A program made the translations under genes and the position numbers. Shown here piece after piece: positions 1 to 9,858 of a stretch of 64,000 nucleotides of DNA; within the stretch, counting starts at the first letter, position 1; the number at the start of each line of letters is the position of its first letter. The DNA is taken from NCBI GenBank assembly GCA_045644765.1, contig JAZRHM010000010.1, forward strand, positions 1 to 64,000. The letters are read 5' to 3'. This stretch comes from JAFTYO01 sp045644765 (GTDB taxonomy: Bacteria > Pseudomonadota > Alphaproteobacteria > RF32 > CAG-239). The notes under the pieces were generated by a model, which did no database searches, had not been told where the DNA came from, and worked only from the letters and a program-made list of their open reading frames with translations.

Positions 1-1920
1 TCAGCTGTTACATCAGCTTGTTCTATCTTGCTTGTTATGTTTGCTTTGCCGGTGATATTCATTTTGTAATCAACATTACCGGTAATATCGCTGTTTAAGT
101 TTACATTATTTAATTTGATTTGAGCATTTTCATTGGTCACATTTACCAATGCTCCATCTGCACCGCCTGCTGTGATATTATTAAAGCTCAATACTGTCTC
201 TTCTGTTAAATTGAAACCTTTATAAGATTTCATATTTAACTCTGAAACATTGCCTTCAGAATCTGCAACACCGTTAATATTTAATGTTCCTCCGGCAACA
301 CTACCTATATCGGCACTTAAGTCATATCTATCTGTTGATTTACTTGCATTGAAGTTTCTTACCTCTTGATCTGATGCTGCTACTAAGACCAACGTATCTC
401 CCATGCTTCTGTATGTTGTTTTACCTTCTACTTTATGACTTTCTACAACACCTATTGAGTCATTTGTCGTAGTTGTTGTGGTCAAACCCAACTTACCATA
501 TGTGATCGTATCTGCAACAATTGTCGTCTTATATGTCTCTGACCAACCTGTTGTCTCTTTTATCTCTGCATCTTTCTCATATCCGCCGGATGAATCTAAG
601 ACAAAGTCATTGTAACTTGATAATTCTGCTGCTAGCTCATCACTGAAAGCCAACTGCAACGCATCGCTTTGGGTTAACAATATCTGTATCTTAAACGGAT
701 CTGTTTTTTGATCTTTCGATATTTCAGCATACGAACCATCTAATAAATTCAAACTGCCAATTACAACCTTACCACTGGATGATGACGCTGTTACTATCTG
801 ATCTGTTTTTCCTTCTCTTAAATTTATATCAATACTCCAGTTTGTCGCATCATCAGAGGTTAAGCTACCTATATTATATTCTTTAGTCGCACCATCTGAA
901 AGTTCAACTTCACTGCTTTTTACTGTTAAACTTGATGTCTCAAATGTTTCAGATGCAAAATTTAATGTCGCATTCTCTGCTTTAACTGTCGCATTTTCTA
1001 TTGCACTTGTTATATTTGCTTTACCGCTTATATTTACTCCATAGTTAACGCTACCGGTTATATTGCTGTTTAAGTTTACATTGTTCAAATTAACTTGTGC
1101 TTCTTCATTGCTCACATTTACCAATGCTCCATCTGCACCGCCTACTGTGATATTATTAAAGCTCAATACTGTCTCTTCTGTTAAATTAAAGCCTTTGTGT
1201 GAATTCATATTTAACTCTGAAACTTTACCTTCTGCATCTGAAACACCGTTAATATTTAACGTTCCGCCGGCAACACTACCTATATCGGCACTTAAGTCAT
1301 ATTTATCCGTTGATTTACTTGCATTGAAGTTTCTTACCTCTTGATCTGATGCTGCTACTAAGACCAACGTATCGCCCATACTCTCTTGTGTAGTGGTACT
1401 ATCAACTGTATGGCTCTCTACAATACCGATTGAGTCGTTTGTTGTTGTTGTCGTGGTTAAGCCTAATTTACCATAAGTGATTGTACCTGTCACGACAGTT
1501 GCCATATACTCATCATTCCAATTGGTATTTTCTTTTATTTCAGCATTAGTTACTGAACCACCAACAGAATTTAAGATGAAATCATCATAACTTGATAATT
1601 CTGCTGCTAGCTCATCACTGAAGGCCAACTGCAATGCATCGCTTTGTGTTAACAATATCTGTACTTTAAATGGATTTATTGTTTGATCTTTTGATATATT
1701 AGCAAATGATCCGTCTAATATATTTAAATCTCCAATCACAACTTTACCACTGGATGCTGACTTGGTTTCTATCTTATCAACCAATACATTATTAAGATCC
1801 GATAAATTTATATCAACATTCCACCTTGCTGTATCGTAAGAATTAAGTGTGTTTAGCGTATACTTTTTTATAGCACCGTTTAACAAATTAATATTTACTT
1901 TTTCAGCTATAACATCAGCA
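1..1920 (-). repeat. Tandem 975-bp (325-codon) intragenic repeat
   Basis: Two consecutive copies lie inside the adhesin gene with a constant offset of 975 bases, exactly 325 codons. Three anchors give the same offset: 91 and 1066 (ctgtttaagt), 361 and 1336 (acctcttgatctgatgctgc), 631 and 1606 (gctagctcat). Identity is high near 250-400 and 1225-1375 and lower at the edges. The left copy is cut by the window edge, so more copies may follow. Absence of frame-shifting indels between the copies indicates the repeat is kept as protein structure. Confidence 0.85.
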
Positions 1921-3452
1921 TTTACTATATCATTATTCAATGATACTGAGCTATTTTGATCACCTGTAATACTTATGTTATATCCTGAAACGCCGTTTAT
2001 TATATCATAAATTTCAACACTACCGCCATTAGTAGCACTAAGAGTTAAAGTAGAATTAGTATTATCCATATATATGGCTTCATTCGAACCATTGCTGAGT
2101 TTATTTCCTTGTACAATGGTTTTTTTACCACTTCCATCTGCTGATAAAGTAACGTTAGCAGTTGAATATATTGCACCACCATGCTGAGAGGCTGTATTGT
2201 TTTTGAGTTCCACATTCTCTAAATTAGTACTTCCTGTTCCATAGGTATCGCTAACATATAAAGCACCACCATATGCTGCAGTATTATCAGTAAAAACTGT
2301 GTCTGAAACATTCAAAATAGCATTATTATAAATTGCTCCACCCTGTGAAATACTTGAATTAGCACTATTACCGTCAAATAAACTATCCTTTATAGTTATA
2401 GAACCCACTACACCATTTGTGTTTGTAAGTGTATTGTTAAAAATAGCGCCACCTGCAGTCATATATCCACTCTGAGAAACACCTGAAACTCGGTTATCGA
2501 TAAATTGGGCTTTAATCTCTTGTATATTACCTGAGTTAGAAATTGCACCACCTGTAGCACTTCCACCTGATGTAACTTGAGTATAGTTTGCTTCAAAAGT
2601 TCCTGTAATGTTTCCGATTGTACTATTATATGAGTTGGCGATTGCGCCACCATCGATAACACCGCTTGCAAAATTTCCGCCATTACCGTAGAAATATGCA
2701 TTTATATTACCTATTCTCCCTTGCTCACTATAAATAGCGCCACCTGACGGAGATGTATTACCAATAAAATTACCAGTAACAGAATCTATAGACACAAAGT
2801 TAAAAATAGCACCACCCAAAAGACCTGCATAATTATTGATGAAATTAGCTTCAATGTTACCATATGTACCTGTTCTTAAAGCTCCTCCTGTTGCTGATCT
2901 GTTTCCTATGAAGTTTGCCTTAATATATTGAATTGTACCGGCATTGTTAACAGCACCACCAAAACCTCCTGCACTAATTGTACACTCCGGACATACAGTA
3001 TTGTTGATATAATCACCTTTTAGAGAAGAAATAACAGTTTTACTCTGATTAGAAATTGCTCCACCTACTGAAGCTGCAACGTTACCTATAAAAGCACCAT
3101 CAACAGAAATATTAGTAAGATTAGCTGATACATGTAGAGCACCACCATTTCCTTCATTAGTCGTAGATTGATTTATAACGCCGACAACATTACCAACAAA
3201 ATTAGTGCTGGAAGTAGAGATCTTCTGTTTAGTTGTCAATGGATTAGTATCGCTTAGTGTATACTCATAATATTTCACACCATCAGCTGTGTTAACTGAA
3301 AAAACATTATCTTTTCCGCCTCCGCTGACCTCTTTATAAGTGATGTCATCGCTTGCATACTTATTTAAATCATTAATCAAAGGTTCAGAAGCACTAACAG
3401 AAGTTACCACAACGACAGCTAAACCAATACTTAACATAAATCCACTAAACAT
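1..3452 (-). CDS. Pmp-like surface adhesin / autotransporter passenger, 3' end outside window
   Basis: This reading frame is open from an ATG at 3452 to the left edge, so only about 1,150 N-terminal residues are visible and no stop or membrane anchor is seen. It starts with a signal peptide (hydrophobic LSIGLAVVVVTSVSA, then ASEP). Residues of about 80-480 carry about a dozen GGA(I/L/V) motifs (GGALHV, GGAISN, GGAIFN, GGAIYS) alternating with about nine FxxN motifs (FIGN, FINN, FYGN, FEAN, FTDN). That pairing is the hallmark of chlamydial polymorphic membrane proteins and related right-handed beta-helix adhesins. The second part has two copies of a 325-residue repeat rich in Asn, Ser and Thr. 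A second in-frame ATG lies 15 bases downstream (3437). The ribosome site is weak for either start. The likely role is a surface adhesin; a C-terminal autotransporter barrel is expected but lies outside the window. Confidence 0.8.
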   Translation of the reverse strand, partial: MFSGFMLSIGLAVVVVTSVSASEPLINDLNKYASDDITYKEVSGGGKDNVFSVNTADGVKYYEYTLSDTNPLTTKQKISTSSTNFVGNVVGVINQSTTNEGNGGALHVSANLTNISVDGAFIGNVAASVGGAISNQSKTVISSLKGDYINNTVCPECTISAGGFGGAVNNAGTIQYIKANFIGNRSATGGALRTGTYGNIEANFINNYAGLLGGAIFNFVSIDSVTGNFIGNTSPSGGAIYSEQGRIGNINAYFYGNGGNFASGVIDGGAIANSYNSTIGNITGTFEANYTQVTSGGSATGGAISNSGNIQEIKAQFIDNRVSGVSQSGYMTAGGAIFNNTLTNTNGVVGSITIKDSLFDGNSANSSISQGGAIYNNAILNVSDTVFTDNTAAYGGALYVSDTYGTGSTNLENVELKNNTASQHGGAIYSTANVTLSADGSGKKTIVQGNKLSNGSNEAIYMDNTNSTLTLSATNGGSVEIYDIINGVSGYNISITGDQNSSVSLNNDIVNADVIAEKVNINLLNGAIKKYTLNTLNSYDTARWNVDINLSDLNNVLVDKIETKSASSGKVVIGDLNILDGSFANISKDQTINPFKVQILLTQSDALQLAFSDELAAELSSYDDFILNSVGGSVTNAEIKENTNWNDEYMATVVTGTITYGKLGLTTTTTTNDSIGIVESHTVDSTTTQESMGDTLVLVAASDQEVRNFNASKSTDKYDLSADIGSVAGGTLNINGVSDAEGKVSELNMNSHKGFNLTEETVLSFNNITVGGADGALVNVSNEEAQVNLNNVNLNSNITGSVNYGVNISGKANITSAIENATVKAENATLNFASETFETSSLTVKSSEVELSDGATKEYNIGSLTSDDATNWSIDINLREGKTDQIVTASSSSGKVVIGSLNLLDGSYAEISKDQKTDPFKIQILLTQSDALQLAFSDELAAELSSYNDFVLDSSGGYEKDAEIKETTGWSETYKTTIVADTITYGKLGLTTTTTTNDSIGVVESHKVEGKTTYRSMGDTLVLVAASDQEVRNFNASKSTDRYDLSADIGSVAGGTLNINGVADSEGNVSELNMKSYKGFNLTEETVLSFNNITAGGADGALVNVTNENAQIKLNNVNLNSDITGNVDYKMNITGKANITSKIEQADVTA

Positions 3453-3572
3453 TTCTATAATATCCGATACTAAAAAATTAACGATATGTTAACCATATCT
3501 TATACATTGCACAGAGTCAATTAATATTTTAGTAATAAATAGCTTAAATAGTGTGATTATATACAATTAATA

Positions 3573-4499
3573 CTAGCTGTTCGCATCTAAAAAATCATCA
3601 AGTCTGTTTTCTTTTATACCAAACGGATCTTGATGTATAACAACTTGCGCATTCGGAAACTCTTGTTTTATTTTTTCTTCCACATGTTCGGAAAAATTAT
3701 GGGCTTCAAATAAACTTAAATTTCCATCAAGTTCAAGATGAATTTCAAACAAATAAGTTCCACCTAAATCACGACTTCTTAAATCATGAAAACCTTTTAT
3801 ACCTTCACAACCACTGACAATATTAATAACTTTTTTCCTGATATCATCACTAAGTTCTTTATCTGTTAAATCTCCAACAGCTTCAGCTGCCATTTTATAG
3901 GCATTATAAATCAAATAAATAGAAATTATACCTGCCGTAAGTATATCAAACCACATAATGCCAAATAATTTTACCACAACTAAAGATAAAATTATTGAAC
4001 CATTAGTCAAAACATCAACTACATAATGAGCGCTATCAGCACTTATTGCTACAGAACCTGTAACTTTTGCCACATATTTTTGAAACGAAATCAGCCAAAG
4101 CGTAACAAGCAAACTAACAATCATAACAATCAAACCAAAAGTTGTTTGATGAACTTCTATAGGATTTAAAAGACGATTTATACCATCGTACAAAACAAAC
4201 AGGCCAGAACCGGCAACAAAAGCAGCCTGAACCAATGCGCTTAAAGATTCTACTCTACCGTATCCGTAACGATGATTGCTATTTGCAGGTCTTGTTGAAA
4301 AATTAACAGCAATATATGAAACAGAAGAAGCAAAAACATCTGACAAACTATCAATCAGCGATGATAAAACAGCCAACGAACCTGTATAAACAGATGCTAT
4401 AGTCTTTATAGCACACAATAGGCAGGCCACACCTATACTGGCGCTAACTGCTATTTTTTTTAATTTGTTTATCTTATCATTATTTATGCTCTGCCGCAT
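3573..4499 (-). CDS. Cation diffusion facilitator (CDF) family metal efflux protein
   Basis: This 308-residue protein has the CDF layout: about six membrane helices followed by a soluble C-terminal domain of about 90 residues. The helix II motif SLIDSLSDVFAS carries the Asp-x3-Asp pair and helix V carries HYVVD, matching the D-D-H-D metal site of FieF/YiiP-type exporters of Zn2+ and Fe2+. The C-terminal part (GIKGFHDLRSRDLGGTYLFE) fits the metallochaperone-like cytoplasmic dimer domain. It should export divalent metal from the cytoplasm in exchange for protons. The start (ATG 4499, GGAG about 10 bases upstream) overlaps the end of the upstream ABC gene by 20 bases, so the two are probably co-transcribed. 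The exact metal cannot be told from sequence. Confidence 0.9.
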   Translation of the reverse strand: MRQSINNDKINKLKKIAVSASIGVACLLCAIKTIASVYTGSLAVLSSLIDSLSDVFASSVSYIAVNFSTRPANSNHRYGYGRVESLSALVQAAFVAGSGLFVLYDGINRLLNPIEVHQTTFGLIVMIVSLLVTLWLISFQKYVAKVTGSVAISADSAHYVVDVLTNGSIILSLVVVKLFGIMWFDILTAGIISIYLIYNAYKMAAEAVGDLTDKELSDDIRKKVINIVSGCEGIKGFHDLRSRDLGGTYLFEIHLELDGNLSLFEAHNFSEHVEEKIKQEFPNAQVVIHQDPFGIKENRLDDFLDANS

Positions 4500-7400
4500 A
4501 TTTTATTAGCTCCAAACTTTCTTTAGATATCTCAAGAAAACTTCCGTTAACATGTTTTGCAAAAAATTGCAAATGATTGTTTGTTATAGGTTCTGCAAAT
4601 TCATATTTCAACCAAACCTTATCACCTTTTTGGTAGAAATCAATTTTTACTTCATTATAATTTTCAACATGCATTTTCAAGGTATAAACATTTTTGGCTC
4701 CGTCAATATTTGTCGTTTCTCCTATAAACGGCATATTCAAAATCACTTTCATTATGTTAGCTAAAGTTTCAACATCTTTCATATTGTTTACTTCTTCCAA
4801 TCTACCAAATCTCAAATTCCAAGCAGTAGAATAAGTCCAATCTTGTTCCTTGGAAGACAAATCTACAAAGTCAACTTCCGCCAACCATACCTGAAACTGT
4901 CCGTCAAATTTGAGATAAGCTGCTTTGGAACCTCGTCCTAAACTTACATCATATTTTCCTACTTCAAAAGCTTGAATTTTGTTTCCATTGGCATCTGAAA
5001 GCACAATTCTTGTATTCGGAGAATCTTCTGTTTCAATCGGTTGTAAACCAAACACTCTTAAATTTTGTGCTTTATCCGACTTTTTCTCATAAAATTTAGC
5101 CTCCAGTAAAGCACTTAAAAAGCTACGTATTCTTTCTTGATAAACCGGTATTTTTTTACCATTTTTCATAATCCATATACCATTTTCATCTTTAATAAAA
5201 TTAAGCTCGTTTTTATACGTTTTAATGCTAATCTCATCTACATCATTTATTTTATCCTTAAGGTTAGCAAAAACCGGTTTATCTTCATATTTTTGTATAT
5301 CTGATCGGTTGCTAATATAAACAGAAATAATACCTATTAATAAAACAAAGAAAGAAAAAACTATAAGCCTTAATAACTGTCTATTAAGCTTAAAATCAGC
5401 CTTGGTTTTAATTTTTTTTCTGTTTTTAGAAATCAATAAGATAAATAAAATAAAGCTTAGCAATAACGGAATAGCAAAAATATTAATAAATTTTATTTTC
5501 ATACCGATGCGTTCAATATCTTTGCCTGCCTGCAATCGTATATTACTTAAATCTTTGCGTAAACCATCAAGCTTCTTTCTGACAGAACTTATAATTGCAA
5601 GTTCATCTGCCGTAAAATTTTGACGCTCTTCAAAATCTTTTTTATTCCAAATTTCTTGTAATTGTTTTTTTACATTATCTATTTGTTTAAAAATTTCTTC
5701 TTCTTTGATTTTATATTCAAACAGATTGAGTTTTCTTAATCGTTCAACATCTGTAAATTCTCTGTTTAATGCACTTTTACCTCTCAAATTCAACAAATCT
5801 GTATTATCGGTTAAATAATCCAAACTGTTTAAGATAAAGTCCGGATTATCAAAAAGAGGAATAAGAAGTGTTTTATCCATCAAAATTTGGCTTCTGGCCC
5901 AAAAATCGTTATGGATAAAATCTGTATCACCTATTACTACCATATTAAACTGATTGTCCGGATTTTTACCACGAACGGCAGCTGCCAAAATCTTTGAATT
6001 ATTATCTGCCTTAAAATAAGTCAAAATTTGACGAGGGTTTAATCCATCATATACAACCTTATTGCTCATCACTGATGAGATTTTACTTGCTTGCAAAAGT
6101 GGTATAAAATCGACATTTGCTCCTTCAATCGGCAAAATAACTGAAGCAGAAGATAATAATAGCGAATTAAGATTTTTTGTAATCATATGAGACGGATTAA
6201 AATTTTCTTTTTTCATCTTAAACTGTATTATATCTTGCGTATAAGCAGGATTATTTTGATAATTACTTGTGGCATCTACCGTAATTGAATTATCTAAATC
6301 AGCGACTACATATTCCCCATAAAATCTAATTCCCCAAAAATCGGATAATTCGCCTAATACAGATGGAACAAAAGGATAGTTAACTGAAGAATATAAGCGA
6401 GTTGCTTCTGCAGCTGTATCTAAAAGCAACAAAATATTTCCATAATTTTTGGAATATTTTTTAACAGCTTCTAACATTTTTTCATCCATTGCTTGAGGAT
6501 GTATAATCATTAAAACATCCATATTCTTATCAAAATCTTCTGCAGATTTTATAATTTCCACATTATAAAATTCTCTTATCCTGTTAGTTATTTCCCAAGG
6601 CTGAAAAAACATATTATCAGTTCCACCCTCACCATTAATCGGTAAAGATGACATAATAGCTACAGTTTTTTTTCTGTTTGCCAGTTGATAAATTTTTGAT
6701 GTTAAATCTTGCTCTAAAGATGCTATTCTGTCAGGTGTAAAAAATTCTATTACCTTTTTATTTTGCAATGTATCGCTTAAAGTTAAGCCAAACAAAGCAT
6801 TCTGATTAATATCGATTAACGGAATTGGCTGAACACCATCTGCTATTGCTCTATCTTCAATATTATCCAAATTTTCCGGATGATAAATTCTGTAATCAAA
6901 GCGTCCGTTTGACACACTTTTATACTGTTTTAACATTGTACGAACTCTATCAAACATATGACGCATAGCAGGATTTCTTTGCTCCAAAATATCGGAAAAA
7001 TAAAGCTTTGCGACCACAGGCTCCGGTAAATTTTGCAAAATATAAACCGTATTTTTATCTAAAGTATGCAGTTTATCTTCACTAAAATCAATCTGTGTAC
7101 CTCTGGTTAAATTGTTTGCGAGTAGATTAAAACCCATAAAAATTAGCACCAACATACACCACGCCAATATGTAGAAATATTTATTTGTTGATTTCAACCA
7201 TGAAGCAGTTCCTGCTGTTTTAAAACTGACGATAAGAACCGTCGTAAAATTGAACAACAAGATAACCGAAACAAAAAACAGCACGTCTCTTAACTCAACA
7301 AGGCCACCTGTTATACTTGAAAAATGTGTTAAAAAACTAAAAGATGCAATTGTATCAATTATATAATCAGGCATAAAAAGTCTGAAAAAAGATAAAACAA

Positions 7401-7941
7401 ATTCAATTCCGCTCCAAAAGAACACTAAATTTGCAATCACAGCCAACACAAGTGCGATAACCTGATTTTTACTCAATGCGGACATAGTTTGCGACACAGC
7501 CAACATACACCCTGCTAATGCAATACTCCCTATATAACTGATAGCAATTATACCATTATCCGGATTTCCCAATATGTTTACGGTAACAATAAAAGGGAAA
7601 GTCAACAACAAGGATAAAATGCAAAAAATCCATGAAGCAAAAAACTTACCCCACACCAAAGTGTCAACGGATACAGGCATCGTCATAATTTGAACAATAG
7701 TTTTATTTCTAAATTCTTCCGCCCAAAGTCGCATGGAAATACCCGGAATAAACAACAAATATAACCATGGTTGATACACAAACATTGTATATAAAGATGC
7801 CTGCCCTCTTTCATAGAAATTAGCAAAATAAAAAGCAAAAGCCGCATTTAATATTAAAAATGAAACCATATATACATAAGCCAGAGGCGATGTAAAATAG
7901 CGCAAAAGTTCATTTTTTGTAACGATAAAAAGTTTTTTCAC
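4480..7941 (-). CDS. Fused ABC-2 permease - GldG-like - DUF4340 protein
   Basis: This is a 1,153-residue membrane protein that joins three pieces usually encoded separately. Residues 1-250 form an ABC-2 permease with about six helices. Residues of about 270-790 match the GldG-like periplasmic region of gliding-type ABC systems, ending in a charged, coiled-coil-like stretch near 740-810. Two helices near 817-837 and 850-870 follow, and then a DUF4340-type domain to the end (for example TWLAEVDFVDLSSKEQ-like segment, written here as WLAEVDFVDLSSKEQDW). The start is a GTG at 7941 with AAGGAG eight bases upstream. Its ATPase partner lies 12 bases upstream and the CDF gene overlaps its 3' end. The transported substrate is unknown. 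Gld homology is by fold only and does not imply gliding. Confidence 0.8.
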   Translation of the reverse strand: MKKLFIVTKNELLRYFTSPLAYVYMVSFLILNAAFAFYFANFYERGQASLYTMFVYQPWLYLLFIPGISMRLWAEEFRNKTIVQIMTMPVSVDTLVWGKFFASWIFCILSLLLTFPFIVTVNILGNPDNGIIAISYIGSIALAGCMLAVSQTMSALSKNQVIALVLAVIANLVFFWSGIEFVLSFFRLFMPDYIIDTIASFSFLTHFSSITGGLVELRDVLFFVSVILLFNFTTVLIVSFKTAGTASWLKSTNKYFYILAWCMLVLIFMGFNLLANNLTRGTQIDFSEDKLHTLDKNTVYILQNLPEPVVAKLYFSDILEQRNPAMRHMFDRVRTMLKQYKSVSNGRFDYRIYHPENLDNIEDRAIADGVQPIPLIDINQNALFGLTLSDTLQNKKVIEFFTPDRIASLEQDLTSKIYQLANRKKTVAIMSSLPINGEGGTDNMFFQPWEITNRIREFYNVEIIKSAEDFDKNMDVLMIIHPQAMDEKMLEAVKKYSKNYGNILLLLDTAAEATRLYSSVNYPFVPSVLGELSDFWGIRFYGEYVVADLDNSITVDATSNYQNNPAYTQDIIQFKMKKENFNPSHMITKNLNSLLLSSASVILPIEGANVDFIPLLQASKISSVMSNKVVYDGLNPRQILTYFKADNNSKILAAAVRGKNPDNQFNMVVIGDTDFIHNDFWARSQILMDKTLLIPLFDNPDFILNSLDYLTDNTDLLNLRGKSALNREFTDVERLRKLNLFEYKIKEEEIFKQIDNVKKQLQEIWNKKDFEERQNFTADELAIISSVRKKLDGLRKDLSNIRLQAGKDIERIGMKIKFINIFAIPLLLSFILFILLISKNRKKIKTKADFKLNRQLLRLIVFSFFVLLIGIISVYISNRSDIQKYEDKPVFANLKDKINDVDEISIKTYKNELNFIKDENGIWIMKNGKKIPVYQERIRSFLSALLEAKFYEKKSDKAQNLRVFGLQPIETEDSPNTRIVLSDANGNKIQAFEVGKYDVSLGRGSKAAYLKFDGQFQVWLAEVDFVDLSSKEQDWTYSTAWNLRFGRLEEVNNMKDVETLANIMKVILNMPFIGETTNIDGAKNVYTLKMHVENYNEVKIDFYQKGDKVWLKYEFAEPITNNHLQFFAKHVNGSFLEISKESLELIKYAAEHK

Positions 7942-7953
7942 TTTACTAACTCC

Positions 7954-8670
7954 TTACTCTTCCAAACTGGTTAATTTTGCAAAAGCTTTTTCCAATGACT
8001 TTGTTTTGCTTTGTTTTAATATATCTTGACAACTTCCGTCAGCCATTATCTTGCCTTTATTTATTAAAATAATACGGTTACATATTGTTTCTGCCTCATC
8101 AAGCAAATGAGTTGAAATTATGATTGTTTTATTTTTTCCCATTTTTTCAATTAATTTACGCATATGTGCTTTTTGGTTAGGATCCAATCCGTCTGTCGGT
8201 TCATCTAAAAGCAAAATATCCGGATTACTTAAAATGCTTTGCGCAAATCCCACACGTCTTAAATATCCTTTTGACAGAGTTTCAATTTTTTGATGTAAAA
8301 CATTTTCGATTTTTGCAAGTTCAATTGCATATCCGATTTCTTTTTCCGATACATTTCTTAAATCTGCCATATATTTCAAAAACATTTTAACACTCATATC
8401 CGGATATATCGGAGCTCCTTCCGGTAAAAAGCCGATTTTTTCTTTTGATTTTTCAGAGAACTGAGCAATATCCAATCCGTCAACATAAATTTTACCGCCA
8501 GTTGGTGCCAAAAATCCGGTAATCATATTCATCAAAGTTGATTTTCCGGCACCATTAGGGCCCAAAAGAGCTATAATTTCACCTTTTTTTGCAGAAAAAC
8601 TTACATTATCAACAGCCCTTATATTGCCATATAATTTAGTGATATTTTCAACTTTAATACTTTCGTTCAT
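7954..8670 (-). CDS. ABC transporter ATP-binding protein (ABC-2/GldA-like)
   Basis: This 238-residue cytoplasmic ATPase has Walker A GPNGAGKST, a signature-like LSKGYLRRVGFAQ, Walker B ILLLDEPTDGLDP and the switch histidine in STHLLDEAE. It belongs to the ABC-2 export group (GldA/CcmA/NatA-like). The start at 8670 has AAGGAA ten bases upstream. It sits 3 bases after anmK and 12 bases before the permease fusion, so it almost surely energises that protein. The variant signature LSKGYLRR in place of LSGGQ is common in GldA-like ATPases. Confidence 0.92.
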   Translation of the reverse strand: MNESIKVENITKLYGNIRAVDNVSFSAKKGEIIALLGPNGAGKSTLMNMITGFLAPTGGKIYVDGLDIAQFSEKSKEKIGFLPEGAPIYPDMSVKMFLKYMADLRNVSEKEIGYAIELAKIENVLHQKIETLSKGYLRRVGFAQSILSNPDILLLDEPTDGLDPNQKAHMRKLIEKMGKNKTIIISTHLLDEAETICNRIILINKGKIMADGSCQDILKQSKTKSLEKAFAKLTSLEE

Positions 8671-8673
8671 TTT

Positions 8674-9774
8674 CTATTCCTTTGCATAAATTTCACCACC
8701 GGTCATAGCCGAAGCTATACCTGTGGTTTGCGGAAACGTAATCGGTAAAGAATAAATTCTGCGACCAGCCAAAAATGCAATTGCACTGGCATCATCAATA
8801 TCTGCATCCAGCTCAGTTTCAGGTATAATCGCAATTTTCATATTTTTAAGTTTATTTCTTAAAAATCTCAAAAGTGTCGGGTTCTTTGCCCCACCGCCAC
8901 AAACAACCACTTGTGCAGGCACTTCAGGAAGATAAAAAGCTAAAGAATAAGCAATTGCTTCGGCTACGAACTCAGTAACTGTTGCAGCACCATCCATCAA
9001 AGACAAACCTTCCAGGTGCTCTACCTTATTATTAAACTCATTTCTATCTAATGTTTTAGGCGGATATTTTGCAAAAAAGTCATGTTTTAGCATAGTGTTT
9101 ACAATTTTCGGATGTACCGAACCCATAGCGGCACACTTACCGTTATAATCCATTAAAACACCGGCATGTTTAAACATCCAATCATCAATAAGAGCATTCC
9201 CCGGTCCACAATCAAAAGCAATCATCTCGCCAAAAGGACTAATCCATGTAATGTTACTTATCCCGCCTATATTAATAAAAGCAATCGGTTTACCTAAATT
9301 TTGCGCAATAAAATTATAATATGTAGCACTGATCGGAAAACCTAAACCGCCATTTAAGATATCTGCATTGTGAAAGTGCGTCACCACGTCAACTCCACAA
9401 TTTTTAGCAAGAATTTTACCTTTACCGAGCTGATAAGTATAATGATTGTGCGGCTCATTGCAAATTGTCGGACCTTCAAGTCCTATGGCATCAATTTTTA
9501 TATCTGTTTCTTTTTTAATTTCTTCAACAATTGAACATAAAAAAATTGTGAGTTCATTTTCAACGTCATCTATAAGATTTTTTTCTTCTTCGACACATAT
9601 TTTTTTACCTAAAACGGACCTTATTTTATTTTGCAAAACTTCATCAAAAGCATAGCGTCTTTTAAAAAATGTCTCATAAACATCAACTCCGTCTGTTGAA
9701 ACCAACGAAGCCTTAATACCATCAAGCGAAGTTCCGCTCATCAAACCTAATATATTGAGTGGTTTTATAATCAT
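8674..9774 (-). CDS. anmK: Anhydro-N-acetylmuramic acid kinase
   Basis: This 366-residue cytosolic sugar kinase converts 1,6-anhydro-MurNAc, released from murein turnover, to MurNAc-6-phosphate. Family motifs are present in order: GLMSGTSLDGIKA near the N terminus (phosphate-binding loop), FINIGGISNITW, FDCGPGNALIDDW and VVCGGGAKNPTLL. The length is normal for AnmK (about 370). It is the first gene of the minus-strand run leading to the ABC and CDF genes. The next gene starts 3 bases after its stop, so they are likely co-transcribed although functionally unrelated. A GAGG lies about 13 bases before the ATG, which is a weak spacing, but no better start is seen. Confidence 0.95.
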   Translation of the reverse strand: MIIKPLNILGLMSGTSLDGIKASLVSTDGVDVYETFFKRRYAFDEVLQNKIRSVLGKKICVEEEKNLIDDVENELTIFLCSIVEEIKKETDIKIDAIGLEGPTICNEPHNHYTYQLGKGKILAKNCGVDVVTHFHNADILNGGLGFPISATYYNFIAQNLGKPIAFINIGGISNITWISPFGEMIAFDCGPGNALIDDWMFKHAGVLMDYNGKCAAMGSVHPKIVNTMLKHDFFAKYPPKTLDRNEFNNKVEHLEGLSLMDGAATVTEFVAEAIAYSLAFYLPEVPAQVVVCGGGAKNPTLLRFLRNKLKNMKIAIIPETELDADIDDASAIAFLAGRRIYSLPITFPQTTGIASAMTGGEIYAKE

Positions 9775-9798
9775 TGTTAAAAAATTTTACCTCACTTC

Positions 9799-9826
9799 TT
9801 GCAATATTCTAAATATATGCTAGTAT
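9799..9826 (+). promoter_or_regulatory. Candidate promoter for tyrS
   Basis: TTGCAA (9799-9804), a 16-base spacer and TAGTAT (9821-9826) resemble a housekeeping sigma promoter. It lies in the 84-base divergent gap between anmK and tyrS. The ribosome site AGAGGA (9844-9849) lies downstream. Confidence 0.4.
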
Positions 9827-9858
9827 GCGTTAAAATTTAGTATAGAGGAATATATAAA

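Noticed and set aside
1..1920. CRISPR array or short-period repeats
   Set aside because: The repeats are two 975-bp coding copies in frame; no short regular repeats with spacers were seen anywhere in the window.
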